Shown: positions 46,740 to 58,350, counted from the first letter of the stretch. The stretch: 64,000 bases of DNA from Corbicula japonica (GCA_038501625.1 JAZAYU010000011.1:9432849-9496848); one strand, 5' to 3'. The notes: generated by a model not told the origin, from the letters alone. Numbers and translations: made by a program.

Positions 46740-47545
46740 GCATGTCGTCCAGCGCAGTGAAGTTTTAAGGCAATTGAAGAAGATTGAAGGCGAGTTATAA
46801 ATACTGGAGATCTTAGAAGAAAATGCGGCGCACATCAATTCACTCAGTGATGAAATCGTAAATAATGCAAATATTGAGGATTTTGAGACGGAACTGATCG
46901 AGAACTTGGAATATAGAGACAGAATAACAGAGTGTAACGTAACCAAGGTGTTCAACCAACACGAACGAGAATCAAAATCACTACATGGACCTGGCAAAAG
47001 AAGGAACATAATGATGAGTAACATAGGTTAACCAACAAGCGAGTAGTCGGTCTAACACATTTAATTCTTAGACTAGTAGCTACCACAAATTGCCGAAGCT
47101 GACATTACCAAACTTTTATGGAGATAATAAAAAGCGGTGAACATTCTGGGACTGTTTTGAGTCATCTGTGCATTCGAACAATAGCTTGTCTTACGTCCAT
47201 AAATTCAGCTACTTACGCTCCTTGGTATATGGCGCCGCTGCATCTTGCATTGTTTGTTTCCCGCTAACGCACGCTAATTGTTCCAAGGCTGTAGATCTTC
47301 TGAAGTAGCGTTTTGGTCATGCCCATAAGATCATTATCAAATATATGCCGTCCTTAATTGAGCTTCTCAAACTAGAAAACAACCAAAAGAGTTTACAGAG
47401 TTTTCATGATAAACTGGTCACATATGCGGCCTGGTCAGTACCAGGAATCTTACGGCGATAAGCTAGTCCCCATTATCAGAGGCAAGTTACCAAGCGATGT
47501 AGAGCGGACGATCCTGGGTCACGTGCCATATGAATGACTGGTGGG
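46740..47545 (+). pseudogene. BEL/Pao-type LTR retrotransposon gag remnant
   Basis: The first part encodes a charged helix-rich segment (LEENAAHINSLSDEIVN, ELIENLEYRDRITE). At about 47,090 comes LPKLTLPNFYGDN, then FWDCFESSVHSNNSLSYVHK, FSYLRSLVYGAA and AVDLLK-RFGHAHKII. This is the DUF1759-type gag domain of BEL/Pao elements, which forms the capsid-like particle. In-frame stops and frameshifts (for example after RRNIMMSNIG, 47,030) inactivate it. No LTRs, protease or RT were recognised nearby, so only a fragment is present. Antisense frames here are shadows. Confidence 0.8.
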
Positions 47546-47799
47546 TTTTAGATGTTGTTTCTGGTTTTTGTACTGATTTTGATTCACAGCAATTTCAAAT
47601 TAGGAAACCTAATGAAATTTCATTGAGTAAATAGCAATCATGGCAAATTGTAGATAATTAAGTCGCTGTGTGAACATAAAAGGGTGCTGTTGAACCTCAT
47701 TTGCATGGAAGTGCTGATTCATTTCAACAATATTTATTATGGCTAAGCAAGCCAAATGGGAAATTTGGCATTATTACAAACCTGAAATCATTCAATGCA
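47546..47799. other. Unassigned interval between retroelement remnants
   Basis: It may be further decayed BEL/Pao sequence; nothing is recognisable. Confidence 0.4.
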
Positions 47800-48290
47800 C
47801 ACTAGCGATCATTTCGAAAACAAAAACCACGAAGTATGCATATTTGAATGAACACGTCCAGAATGCAGTGTGCATGGGGTTAAAATTATCGGTTTCACAA
47901 AGGAAACGACAAAAATAAACGAAAATGAGAATTTGAGAAATTGCAGCCTATGACCTTTCAGTGGCAAACATAATGGCACTAAGGTGTTTAACCTCACGTA
48001 ACTCCAACCCAGCCATCCACTCGACAATCTTGCAAGCAAAAACACATACATATATTTAACGTTAAGGCTAATAAAAATGTTTAGCAAACAGGTAGGTACT
48101 CATAACTAAATGATCTTAAAATGTTACAAAGCACTTGGAGTGACATCAGCAATAACAAGATGGTAGAAATGGATGTTACTGAACTTATTCGTTCTTTTGC
48201 AAGAGTTCATTTGAAACATTCATAAATTCTTAAACTCCTGCAACCGTTGTCGTGCAAACACAGAGGTAAATAAATCTCCATAAAACACTA
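47800..48290 (-). mobile_element. Penelope-like element 3' fragment
   Basis: The minus strand carries TTTGCACGACAACGGTTGCA, GGGTTGGAGTTACGTGAGG and TATGCATACTTCG in the order of the 43.9-44.5 kb copy. It is strongly diverged. The open frame across it is in the untranslated part. Confidence 0.65.
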
Positions 48291-48799
48291 AAAAGCAATT
48301 TTTACTATTTTCATGCAAAACCTAGTTTAGGTTGCACAATGCTATTAGAACGCCTTGATGTTCTGTAGAAAAAGATAAATATGAACAGGCGGTTACAGTA
48401 AGCACCGACAGAGAAGCCTGATATTTGTTATAAATAGAGGCTTCAAATAAAACATTTGATATATTACAATGAAACGACTTTATATATTCAGATGAGTTTC
48501 AAGATGCATATTTTTTCTGTCCTATAACAAAAAGGCTTTTAACGATATTAAAATTTAACAGGGATAATCAATGTTTAGTTGAATCGAACACAGTTTTGTT
48601 TAATTATGATTGATTCATTGACATTTTAAACTTTACTGAAGAGAATTTTAAAAATTTACAAAAGTTCAATTATTTTTAGGAATAGAAGAAATTGTTATTA
48701 TCGATGAGATCATAGCTTTTTACATGGTCAGTTGTTAATGCGACTTATAACGCTTTAGAAGCCTACTCTATAGAAATTTACAAAGAAACTAGTTGGAAA

Positions 48800-49515
48800 G
48801 AGTAGTAAGGACGTTAATTATGATAATCAGATTGTCTTGACCGAGGAAATCAGAAAGAAATTATGCTGGTGGAGCAAACATGTAGGTGATCGAAATTGAC
48901 TAAATGAGTTAGTAAAAGATGTAGGACAGACGCTGTTCTTGATGGCTTTGAAGCCTTAGATTTAAAGTCATTTTTATGCTAATGGTAGATCGGGTTTACA
49001 TGAAATATTTTTCTATAAACTATTTTGAGCTGCAGGCAATAGTTTGTGGTCTGCACTAGTTTTATTCTCACCACAAAGACATTCAGATTCAGCCCGACAA
49101 GTGCAGTCACTTATTATAATAACATGGACGGTTATTTTCAGCAAACATGAATTTGTTAGCTGAAATCTTTTGGGATGTGTTTTCCATATTTTATTTTGAA
49201 GTGTACAGACCTGGAAGTGACAAAACTACAGAATTTTATTCTAGATTTTTTCTGATTGTACAGTCTGTACGGAATAGAAATTAAAAATCTTCTTTTTAAG
49301 AATTAATAATAATTAAAAATCTTCTTTTTAAGAATTATTAATATTAAATTTTTATTCCACCAGACTCTTTTGATTCATTTGTGTCAAGACTTAACAATCC
49401 GGCCGACTGTTTTGCCTCATGGATTCTAGATCCAGGTACAGTACATTGCATTTACATTGAACTAGGACAAATGCTATCCATATACCGTATCTTTCCAGCA
49501 TTTTTTAAAACGAAA
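48800..49515 (+). pseudogene. DIRS-type retrotransposon RNase H/C-terminal remnant
   Basis: Successive frames give LTEEIRKKLCWWSKHVGDRN, then INYFELQAIVCGLH (about 49,017-49,058) and YYNNMDGYF. They end with FDSFVSRLNNPADCFASWIL, DPG and IYRIFPAFF (about 49,370-49,506). These match, in order, the conserved blocks of the RNase H part of DIRS-like elements (LSWW, INxLEL, INxMGG, DLFASRLN, SWxPDP, FPPF). Many stops. No tyrosine recombinase was identified. Assignment is from remembered family motifs, not a search. Confidence 0.65.
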
Positions 49516-49584
49516 TAGATTCAACAAGAATAAGAAAATGAAGCAATACTAAAATTTCCATATTGGAAAAGAGTAAATTATGCA

Positions 49585-51480
49585 TATTTTTTTATAAGGA
49601 ATTGCCATTCACAGAAAACGAATCATGCACACACAGCCAAAAAAGCAGTGAGATAAATGAAGCATATGTTTATAAATTGATTAATCACAAAGAAGACACC
49701 AAATTAAATAATGAAAGAGACAACTGAGGGGTTACCGCCTTAAATTGCAATTCAATATTCCACTGGGGGTTTATTCCACGCTTAAGGATTACATCAACCT
49801 CTAACTTGCCCCTCAAAACCCAGATAGCAGACATAAGTTGGCCCAACATTGGCCCAACGAAGTTTGCCAACGTTGGCCCAACGCCTTTTTGCTAATTGGG
49901 GCAACGTTGGCCCAACGGTTGGCTCGACGTTGGCCCAACGCCTGAATTTTCATATGTGTACGTTGGCCCAACGTTGGCCCATCATATGGTTTTCCCTGCA
50001 TACTGTTGGCCCAACGTTGGCCCAACACATGTTTCCATGCATTTGGTGGGATAACAAGTGAATGGAAATATTATCAAAATACATCAACAAATTTTAATTC
50101 CACATCAATGAGTGAATACACAGTATTCCAACAAAATATCATATTCCCTCCCGTTATGATTGCCACTTCGCTCTTGACCACTTCATTCTTTTTCTGTTCT
50201 CTTTCTTCTCCTTTACGTTTTTTTCATACCTAACACAGTCATTCTTCGTCATTTCAATATCTAAAATGAAAAACGTAAAGCTATAGGCAGTGTAATTAAT
50301 ATCCAGATTTATCTGATTTTCATTTATTTGGAAATACATACATGCTTAAACAAATTATTCATACAAGAAAATAATGTTAAATATATCGTTATTAATATAA
50401 CTTAACAATATTTTTAAATATAAGTTATTAGAGTTTTTTTAAACAAAAATGTTTAATAAGTTCAACTTACTTTTTAAGCTGCAAAAGTTGTAAAACAGCA
50501 ACATCGTCTATACACGCAGCTATCTATAACATATTGAAACGGTTTATAAGCTCTTAGAACTCCTTTAGTTATAAAGGGTGAAACTCGGGTCAAATCCTGC
50601 ATTATCAGACATCTTGACTAATTTATTGGCTTTCGTGCATGTACATAGAATAGGATTTCTCTCAAGTTATACAACTGATGACCATATTGAAGTTTACTAG
50701 TATCAAAATTTAGCACGTTTTTTATTTAAAACATACACTTATAAACTTGTTTACATATAATCAGAGTTATACTTGTACATGCAATAACATTATGTTAAAA
50801 ATATGTTAAATTAATGATCACATCAAAGAAAATTATAAATATGCTGATTTAATATTAAAATCGGTATATGTTTTCCCGAACTTGAGTTTAACGTTATTAA
50901 CTCTCTGCAAAAGTAACACAATTAAATATGAGATGTTTTTAAAAGTATATTTTAGTACTTTATTATACATCGGCCAAACGTTGGGCCATCTTACAATAAG
51001 TCCCATGCATAAATACAACGGATAATCTTCGTTGGGCCACCACCGGAGATTAATGTACAAAAATTCAATGGTTGGCCCAACATTGGGCCAACGCAGGTTA
51101 CAAAAGGCTTGGTTAACATAGTTGGGCCACCGTTGGCCCAACATGGAAATTACGTTAACGGGTTTCAGAGGTTGGGCCATTCATATCATGTTATCTGGGA
51201 AGCGACTTAAAAGTACGAAAAATACAAGTTGTCTCAGTGAAATTAATCCAACCCACACATGAACTCGACAATGTTGCATTCAAACGCACACAAACATGAT
51301 TATAAATAAGAAGCTAATGGCAACATCAAGCAACAATTGTGGGTTCACAATCACCTTACCAAAACCTGAACACCTGGATTCAAATCAGCAAGAAAACGAT
51401 GGCAGGAATAAAATAAATCTTTTTCAAGATTAATCGAAACATCGTGCAAACAAAGAGGTAAGCATTAATGAACTGTAGAT
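49585..51480 (-). mobile_element. Penelope-like element 3' region split by a nested DNA transposon
   Basis: On the minus strand, 51,480-51,200 carries the end of the coding part and the first half of the 3' UTR (ACCTCTTTGTTTGCACGATG, TTTTCTTGCTGATTTGAATC, GAGACAACTTGTA). 49,818-49,585 carries the second half (GAGGGGCAAGTTAGAGGTTG, AAACCCCCAGTGGAAT, GGCAATTCCTT). The uninterrupted copy at 44.0-44.5 kb has these adjacent. Confidence 0.75.
49819..51199. mobile_element. DNA transposon with CCCAGATA ends and TTGGCCCAACG subterminal repeats
   Basis: About 1.38 kb. The ends are CCCAGATA (49,819-49,826) and TATCTGGG (51,192-51,199). Each end carries many copies of TTGGCCCAACG: about ten between 49,838 and 50,031, and a similar set of reversed GTTGGGCC motifs between 50,972 and 51,178. 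The centre (50,060-50,970) is AT-rich with no transposase. It is non-autonomous. It sits in a Penelope-like 3' UTR; an AA or similar short target duplication is possible. Superfamily unknown to me. Confidence 0.8.
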
Positions 51481-52179
51481 GGGTTTATAATCGCGCATAC
51501 ATGTAAGTATTGCTTGTGGCAAATGCAATATATGCCGCAAAATATCAGTGTGCCCAGCCATAGGCAATTCAATATCACATATCTTTAGCGTGATTAACTA
51601 GCTATATAACTTAATAGTATGCTAAATTGCTGAAAGAAGAGTTCTATTATACAAAAAAACAGAACCGAGTTCAACGACGAGATATTACCACTGTATAATA
51701 CTCTTGCATTAAGTTATCTCCGTTTGAGATTGTGTAGCTCGATTCTTATGTCGTTCATTGCTGTACAACTTTCATTTTTAATACTTCGACCTGATTTGCA
51801 TACGTTCTACCTACTTCTTTTATAACTGATGTCTATTAGTTACCGACACAAAATTGTTATTGTTTTGATGATGTATTGGTTGTCAAACATATTTCAATTT
51901 CTTGATCAGCATTCATCGTCAAAGAAAGAGATTATGCAAGGTAATGATCATTAATCGGTCAATTGCACACTGGAAAAGAATTCATGCTACTCAAACGTCA
52001 ATTTCTGATAAACGTATGTTTCTAACGGTAAAAGTAAATTTGTAGTAGATGAAAATGGAACCTTTAAAGCAAACGAACAGAAAATATTGCATGCTCGTTT
52101 TGATTGAGCATCTTCATTACTTTTGTCAAACTGCGTTGTGATTCAAATTTACAAAGAGGTACATAAACTTTAACTATAA
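51481..52179. other. AT-rich interval with a short family A fragment
   Basis: About 52,055-52,120 has GGAACCTTTAAAGC, ATATTGCATGCTCGTTTTGA and TTGAGCATCTTCAT, a short family A piece. The rest is unassigned. Confidence 0.45.
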
Positions 52180-53310
52180 AATATGTAGAGTTCGAGAATC
52201 ACCCCGCTGACTTTTATAAACGCAAACCTTACATTTATTTCTCCAATGCTATTAAAATTCAATTAAAGTCAAATTTATTGGCGTTTATACAAACTAAATT
52301 TTTACGAGTATAAACACAAACACATAATATTTATTTATAATTATGATATTTGTTCATATATTTATTTCTTGTGGTTATTGTTTCATCAGCGAATATGTAC
52401 GATATCATTATGGTATGCCTACTTTTTCAATGGTTTTATTTCGTCTATATTATCAGTTTAAATAAGTGAAAAAGAAAAACAGTCGCCGTTTCAGCCAATC
52501 AGATGCTTGAGATTTGAGACTGATCTCCAATCAGTTTTATGACCTTGGGCCCAGACATTCCTAGATATTGCCATTATATGTTATGTTTCTATTTTTAGAG
52601 ACAAATCGTTCAAAAATATGTGCTTCAAACGAGCACACCGTCCTGTAAAGGCGGATATTACATAAGGCGCATTAATGTCTGAGACCACAGTAATCGGTGT
52701 ACTTTGGCGAATGGTATAATGTTACAATTAAGATTTATCGGTTCAAACGAATGGATGAAAATAAGATAAGCGAAATATTGTTTTTTCAAAATCAGATCCC
52801 GAAGACACTTATATAAGTATTTATATAAGAGCTAATTGGTAGACTGCAGTATGCATTTCACAAATAATATGGTTTGAACCAATGTTTCAAGAACAATTAC
52901 TCCTTACATTTCCCTCACATTTTACAACTAAGTAAATCAAGTAAATCAAAAAAAGTTAGCTGGCGGAGACTTTTTCCGTGAAATGGAGGTGCACATGTAT
53001 ATATTACAGAATTTAAAATGGCCATATTAGTTATATACCACCGTGATCATATCGTTTTAATTTTGCGTTTCTGACTTCAGTATTAATTCCGGAACTGGAA
53101 ATAACTCATAAACTTACAATCTGTAAGAATAATTAAGATGTGTTACCCAAAAACCTAAAAATTAATTGGTTTTGTTTTTGAAAACCCCTTTGTAAGTATT
53201 AGTTTGAATTCACCCTTCCAAAATATAACAAAGGCATTCTGAAGGGCAGCAATATCCCCCGGCGCTTTAGATGTAATTTTTTCGTATCAATTGATGAAAA
53301 GAATTAGGCA
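52180..53310 (+). repeat. Segmental duplication copy 1, first part
   Basis: It matches 57,300-58,350. Shared landmarks are TTATAATTATGATA, a half fold-back MITE at 52,480-52,555, CATTAATGTCTGAGACCACAG, TAATCGGTGTACTTTGGCGA, TAGACTGCAGTATGCATTTC and TTCTGAAGGGCAGCAATATC. No conserved reading frame. Confidence 0.85.
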
Positions 53311-53349
53311 TTAAATCATTTTGTTTTGCTTTTTGTTCATGCCATTATT

Positions 53350-53690
53350 ATTATATAAAAAGGGAACTTTGAAAGCCATCGGACAGGACAAATATGAAAA
53401 TATTGCAGGCTCGGTTTGATCGAGCCTGTTCAAGGACAATACTGGAAATCCATATGACTGCCCACGCCGCCTAGTCCCCGGTTTAGCGCAGCTCAATATT
53501 TACACAAACAGTACAATTTTGATCCATCTCAAACGATGGTGTGCATATGGCGGTGGAAAGGGAACCTTTAATTAATGCAGTATTTTCAGATTAATACCAT
53601 TCCATGTTCAGCGGCGTATGGTCCCCAGATAACAGAATGGGTTTTCCCTAAACGAGAAAACAATGGGCGGAACTAAACAGAATAGAACAG
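53350..53690 (+). repeat. Dispersed repeat family A, long copy
   Basis: AAAAAGGGAACTTTGAAAGC to GGGCGGAACTAAACAG. Together with 62,215-62,540 it shows the longest form of the family, ending after GTATGGTCCCCAGATAACAG and GGTTTTCCCTAAACGAG. Confidence 0.85.
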
Positions 53691-53761
53691 GGGTTCTAAG
53701 AATATAAATCCTGCATATGTCGCGTTAAGAATCTACTCAGTATCTTGGGAGATGTGTAAGC

Positions 53762-53834
53762 GGACGGATAGCTCAGTCGGGAGTGCACTTGCCCTGTAAG
53801 CGATGTGTTACGGGTTCGAGTCCCGGTCTGGCCT
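53762..53834 (+). pseudogene. tRNA-like sequence, anticodon TGT (Thr-like)
   Basis: 73 nt with a perfect A box TAGCTCAGTCGG and B box GGTTCGAGTCC. The acceptor stem GGACGGA/TCTGGCC has one mismatch and one wobble. The D-stem has one mismatch. The anticodon loop is CCTGTAA, so base 33 is C instead of the near-universal T, and the anticodon stem has a mismatch at its base. It is therefore more likely a tRNA-derived SINE head or pseudogene than a working tRNA-Thr. It lies 70 bp past a family A copy. Confidence 0.6.
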
Positions 53835-54207
53835 CGCATTCTTTCTCATCCTGATATTTAAATTATATTTAACGCTGAAGATCAATATGGATTAGGGATT
53901 AGCTTTATGGTAGCTCGGCTTCATTTAAATCCAGCTGGGTTTTTTTTAAATAAAAAAGACGATATATAGGTGCTATATATAGCAAAAAGACATTTTAAAT
54001 AAAGTTTGAGGGTTATTTTTTTTCTAACAAAAGAGAGAAATAAATATATCTTTATGCTTCTATTTGAGTGAAGAGACTGTTGAAGAAGAAAAAAATGGTC
54101 TGGTGAAACTGACTTTACCCCATCGGTATTCATGGCTGTAAGGGAAAGTAACTGCTTTGAGAAATTCAGGAAAACTAAAAGAACAGACAAAAACCATGTC
54201 ACATTCC
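53835..54207. other. Unassigned interval inside the duplicated region
   Basis: No feature recognised; it has no clear match in the second copy of the duplication. Confidence 0.4.
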
Positions 54208-54940
54208 CTTTTAAGGCATTTTTGAATACCGTTTCAAACTGTGTGTAAAATTTGTTCCGGTTATTGTTAACAACACCCTTCTATATACATTGTAACATGT
54301 AAACCACTTCTTAGAGTAAAATTCAGCGAATAAAATAGAAAGATCGTTTTTAACTTATGTGATGTAGTTGTTCCTAAGTTTTCATACTCGTTATAATGAT
54401 ATTTGTCAAATAAACATCTGCCATGTCTTCATTTTTGACAATTAATTAGAATGTTATGTTTTATTTCTATGAATTATGCTATCCAAATCAAACATTAGAA
54501 ATATATTCACATGTTGGTAAAAAGAAAGTCGCGAGGAAATTTGTACATATCTAGCAAAATCATTTATTGATATCGTGTTCTACATTTCCATTCAATATAA
54601 CACAGAGAATATAATCAAGTTTGCATCTCAGATAATTTCTAGAACATAATATGTCACTTTCTTTGGATCATTTTGTAATAATTCATTACTCAATCTGTGC
54701 AAAAATGAGAAATATTATGTTTCATAGGAAAACGATTCCAACGATACACTCGTAATATAACATCAATCTGGCTTATGTATCTCTACAAAGTAAAATATGA
54801 TTGCGACCATGCTACAAAGTAAAATATTACATGGCTCTTTTCGTTTAAATGACAAAAAACAGTTTTAAAGCGACACAGAATTTCATAAGGCATAGAAAGA
54901 AAGTTTTGAGAGTGGCATTCTTGCTTAATGGAAGGTTCGG
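54208..54940 (+). repeat. Segmental duplication copy 1, second part
   Basis: It matches 60,220-61,000: AAGGCATTTTTGAATACCGT, CGTTTCAAACTGTG, GTGTTCTACATTTCCAT, AGAGAATATAATCAAGTTTG and CATGGCTCTTTTCGTTTAAA with similar spacing. Confidence 0.8.
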
Positions 54941-56262
54941 AGAAAGATCATATCAAGACGGAAAACTTCGAAATGATCATTTTGGTTCATTATTTATACA
55001 TTAATTTTATCACCATGTGCTCAATAAAGCTCGAGAAAATCTATGACCCTTGTTGGCATAGTCAGAAAACAAGTGAAATAACACACATATCGGTACAAGA
55101 AACCTTCAGAAACCAAACCTAAGCATTCAGCCAATTAGGTAAAATGAGCATGTATTAATTATATGATCATTTTCAAACTAAAAAACAAGCAACAATGGTG
55201 TATTTCCATCTAATATGCACACTCCTGCGTTAGATGCGTGCGTGTATGCGTGTATATGTGTGGTAGGACGAGGGCAGTAATTGGACAGTCTGTTTTTTAT
55301 TCATTTGCGGACATTTTAAAGTTTAAAACTTTCCAGGGTTAATAAGTTTGTTGGTCGGTGATGATGAAAGCGTACGAGCTGGAAACTGGTTATGATTAAA
55401 ATCTGGTTTCTTAGCAACAGTTATACATTTGTAATATGTAATATTATTGCGGTTTTTTTTTGCCTCACATGCTTTATCTGTTATGTGTTCGCGCTGACAA
55501 CATACGACGAGTGTTTAAATATTTGTGTCACTGGCTACATAAAAAAGTGTAAGCACTTAACGTAACAATTCTCTTTTCAGTTTGATTAATTTTTTTTTGG
55601 CCTACAAAATTAAAGCAATTATAAAATGAAAAAGTACGTTTTCCCATATTCATAGAACATTTCGTTAAAAATTCTGAAAAGAGAGCAAATGTATGATCGC
55701 ATTTTTCTTTTGGCTATGGCCATTCCTCATATGTATATTTCACATTTTTATATAAAATTGAATCAGCAATTAACGCAAATAGTATGCAGTTTTGTTCCAT
55801 AAATTAAACAATAATAATTCAGTGTTAAATCAAAATACAAAAAGGGATTGATTTTGTAATTATGTTTGCCCCAACCGTTCTCATTCGACACAATTTATTG
55901 ATTAGTATTGGAAGTTATCGTCTATAAATAATGGAACTATCTTAATTGTTACCCAGCTTATTTAGAAACAATTTGTAAACGGCAATATTGTGAAAATATT
56001 TTACGAAATAACACGACAACTTCTCTAAATTTAAGATAAGAAATATAAGGTTTTGCCACACCAAAAGCAAACACCTTATAAAACCGAAAAGGAGCAGGAA
56101 AATCGAGTTTATATATCTTAGATGAGTAATAATAAATCTGTTACAATATACTTGTTACAATGATTGGTTTATTTGTTAAAAAATAATGTTGTTTTGTTCA
56201 AACAAATTAATACCTTTATGAATGTCAACTGATAGATTTTAATTATTTATTCTGATTGCTAG
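54941..56262. other. AT-rich interval with minor repeat fragment
   Basis: About 55,700-55,745 has GGCCATTCCTCATATGTATA, a remnant of the Penelope-like 3' end. A GT-rich stretch lies at about 55,238-55,262. No exon upstream of 56,263 could be identified with confidence. Confidence 0.4.
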
Positions 56263-56536
56263 TCTTCAACAGCGTTACGAAGAATTGTATCAGGATCTTT
56301 TCATTAGAAGAATGTTTGTGTCCATTGCGGTTAGTATAGAAAACGTGGTATCGTTAGACGAATTGGTAATCATAGATTCAAACGCTATGGAAGCTATTTG
56401 TCATTTTATAAATAGAATAACAGGAGGACAAAATCGACGGACAATGGATGTGGTCGGCGGAAGAAAACTGCTTGTTTTACTAAAAGAGGACTTCGAAGAC
56501 CCGCCATTCGGCTCCGAAGACGAAGAAGATATGTAA
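56263..56536 (+). CDS. Possible terminal exon of an unidentified protein, acidic C-terminus
   Basis: Following a plausible acceptor (TTCTGATTGCTAG|T) the frame reads LQQRYEELYQDLFIRRMF, VSLDELVIID and NRRTMDVVGGRKLLVLLKED. It ends with the acidic tail GSEDEEDM and TAA. Helical, leucine-spaced blocks with 'VVSLDEL' and 'RKLLVLL' recall CARD-type death folds, which are abundant in bivalves, but with an extra stretch between them; this is a weak inference. An AATAAA lies at 56,953. A decayed copy of its last part follows at 56,985. No upstream exon was found, so it could be a gene end cut off by rearrangement. Confidence 0.4.
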
Positions 56537-56984
56537 ATGCTTGTCATCGGTAAAGTACACCTGGTTGTCGGAATTTAACTAGTGTAGTTATTGGTATAAC
56601 CCGCATAAATTACGATCAGACAATTTAAGACATTTGGGCAACTGACATGAAGAGTTTAAACCTGATTTGTTTCAACGTTGCTTACTTGATCCTAATGATG
56701 TCTCAACGTTAGTTACTTGATCCTAATGATATGTATGCATAAAAGGCACATTTGGGTGCCATAATCATCATTTTTGTTGGGTATATCATACAAAATATAT
56801 AATAATGTTATCAGAGCCACATTTTACTATGCTCAACTTACTGGACAGCCTGCAACTGATCAACTTTTGAACGCAGTGCATAAGGAATATAATGATTATT
56901 GAATATTTATGATGATCGAAATAATAATATAGTCGACTGTCGACCTTTTTTTAATAAAATGTGTAAAATAAAACTTAAATCGAA

Positions 56985-57150
56985 GAAAAAAACCGCTTAT
57001 TTTACTAAAAGAGGACTATGAACACCCGTCTTTCCGCTCCTACTATTACAGTTAGTTATTGGTATAACCTGCATGAATTACGAAAAGAAATTGAATTGCA
57101 GAATTGCTTTAACATTTGTAACTTGATCCTAATGATGTTATATTTTCACT
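56985..57150 (+). pseudogene. Decayed partial copy of the 56.3-kb exon tail
   Basis: ACCGCTTATTTTACTAAAAG, AGGACTATGAACACCCG and TTATTGGTATAACCTGCAT parallel 56,464-56,600 (CTGCTTGTTTTACTAAAAG, AGGACTTCGAAGACCCG, TTATTGGTATAACCCGCAT). The acidic end is degraded to TACTATTACAG. So this exon and its downstream sequence were duplicated locally. Confidence 0.65.
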
Positions 57151-57299
57151 TCAACTTCATCCTCTACAGTATATTCCTATTCATCTAACGAATCACAATT
57201 TCTGATGGTAAACAGTGTGACGTATTACTTTAAAAGGCGTGGCTACAGTAGAACCGTTCACAATTTATTGGACGTTGCACAATGTTTTGACGTGTGACG

Positions 57300-58350
57300 T
57301 GTGGTGTTTACACAAAATAAAATGTTTGTAACCAAACGCATAATATTTCTTTATAATTATGATACTGGTTCATATATTCTTTTCTTGTGGTTATTATTTT
57401 CATCAGCGAGTATGTAGGATAGTATTTATGGTATGCCTACTTTTATTAATCAATTACTTTGTGTGTCTATCAATTATATATGTGAAAAAAGCTGCCATTT
57501 CAGCCAATTTGATGCTTGGGATTTGAGACTGGTCTCCAATCAGTTTTATGACCTTGAGCCCACACATGCCAAGATATTGCCATCATGTCTTATGTTTCTA
57601 TTTTTGGAAATAAATCGTTCAGAAATATGTGCTTCAAACGAGCTCACACAGTAAAGGCGGATATAATCGTAACAAATACGGCCAACATTTAGGAAAGTAA
57701 TCATCATAAGGCGCATTAATGTCTGAGACCACAGTAATCGGTGTACTTTGGCGAATGGTTTAATGTTACCATTAAGGTTTATCGGATCAAAGGACTGCAT
57801 AACAATAACATAAGCGGAATATTGTTTCGGGAAACCAGATCCCACAGACGCTTACATAGGTAATTATATAAGAGCTAATTGATAGACTGCAGTATGCATT
57901 TCGCAAATTATATGGTATGAACCAAGATTTCAAGAACCATGACTACTTACATTTCCCCCAACATTTTACAACTAAGTAAATCATGTTAAACCAAAAAGGT
58001 TAGCCGATGGAGACTGTTTTCCGTGAAATGGAGTTGTACATGTATAAATTACATAATAGAAAATGGCTATATCAGTTACATATCACTGTGATCATATCAT
58101 TTTAATTTTGCGTTTCTGAAGTGAAAATAATTCTTTAAGTTACGTTCTGTAAGAATAATTGAGATGTGTTTCCCCAAAAACCTTTAATTTAATTGTTATT
58201 TATTGAAAACCCCTTTATGAGTAGTAGTTTAAAATAACCCTTCCAAAATATAACAAGGCATTCTGAAGGGCAGCAATATCCCCGGGCGCATTAGATGTAA
58301 TTTTTTTGTATCAATCGATGAAAAGAATTAGGCATTAAATCATTTTTGCA
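57300..58350 (+). repeat. Segmental duplication copy 2, first part
   Basis: It pairs with 52,180-53,310. The half fold-back MITE at 57,483-57,563 is present in both copies, so that truncation came before the duplication. Confidence 0.85.

Noticed and set aside
46716..47024. Minus-strand 102-residue ORF
   Set aside because: Antisense shadow of the BEL/Pao gag remnant on the plus strand.
47809..48087. 92-residue minus-strand ORF
   Set aside because: Falls in the 3' untranslated part of a Penelope-like remnant.
49685..50061. Short overlapping ORFs rich in AQRWPN/LGQRWAN
   Set aside because: They are translations of the TTGGCCCAACG motif array, not proteins.
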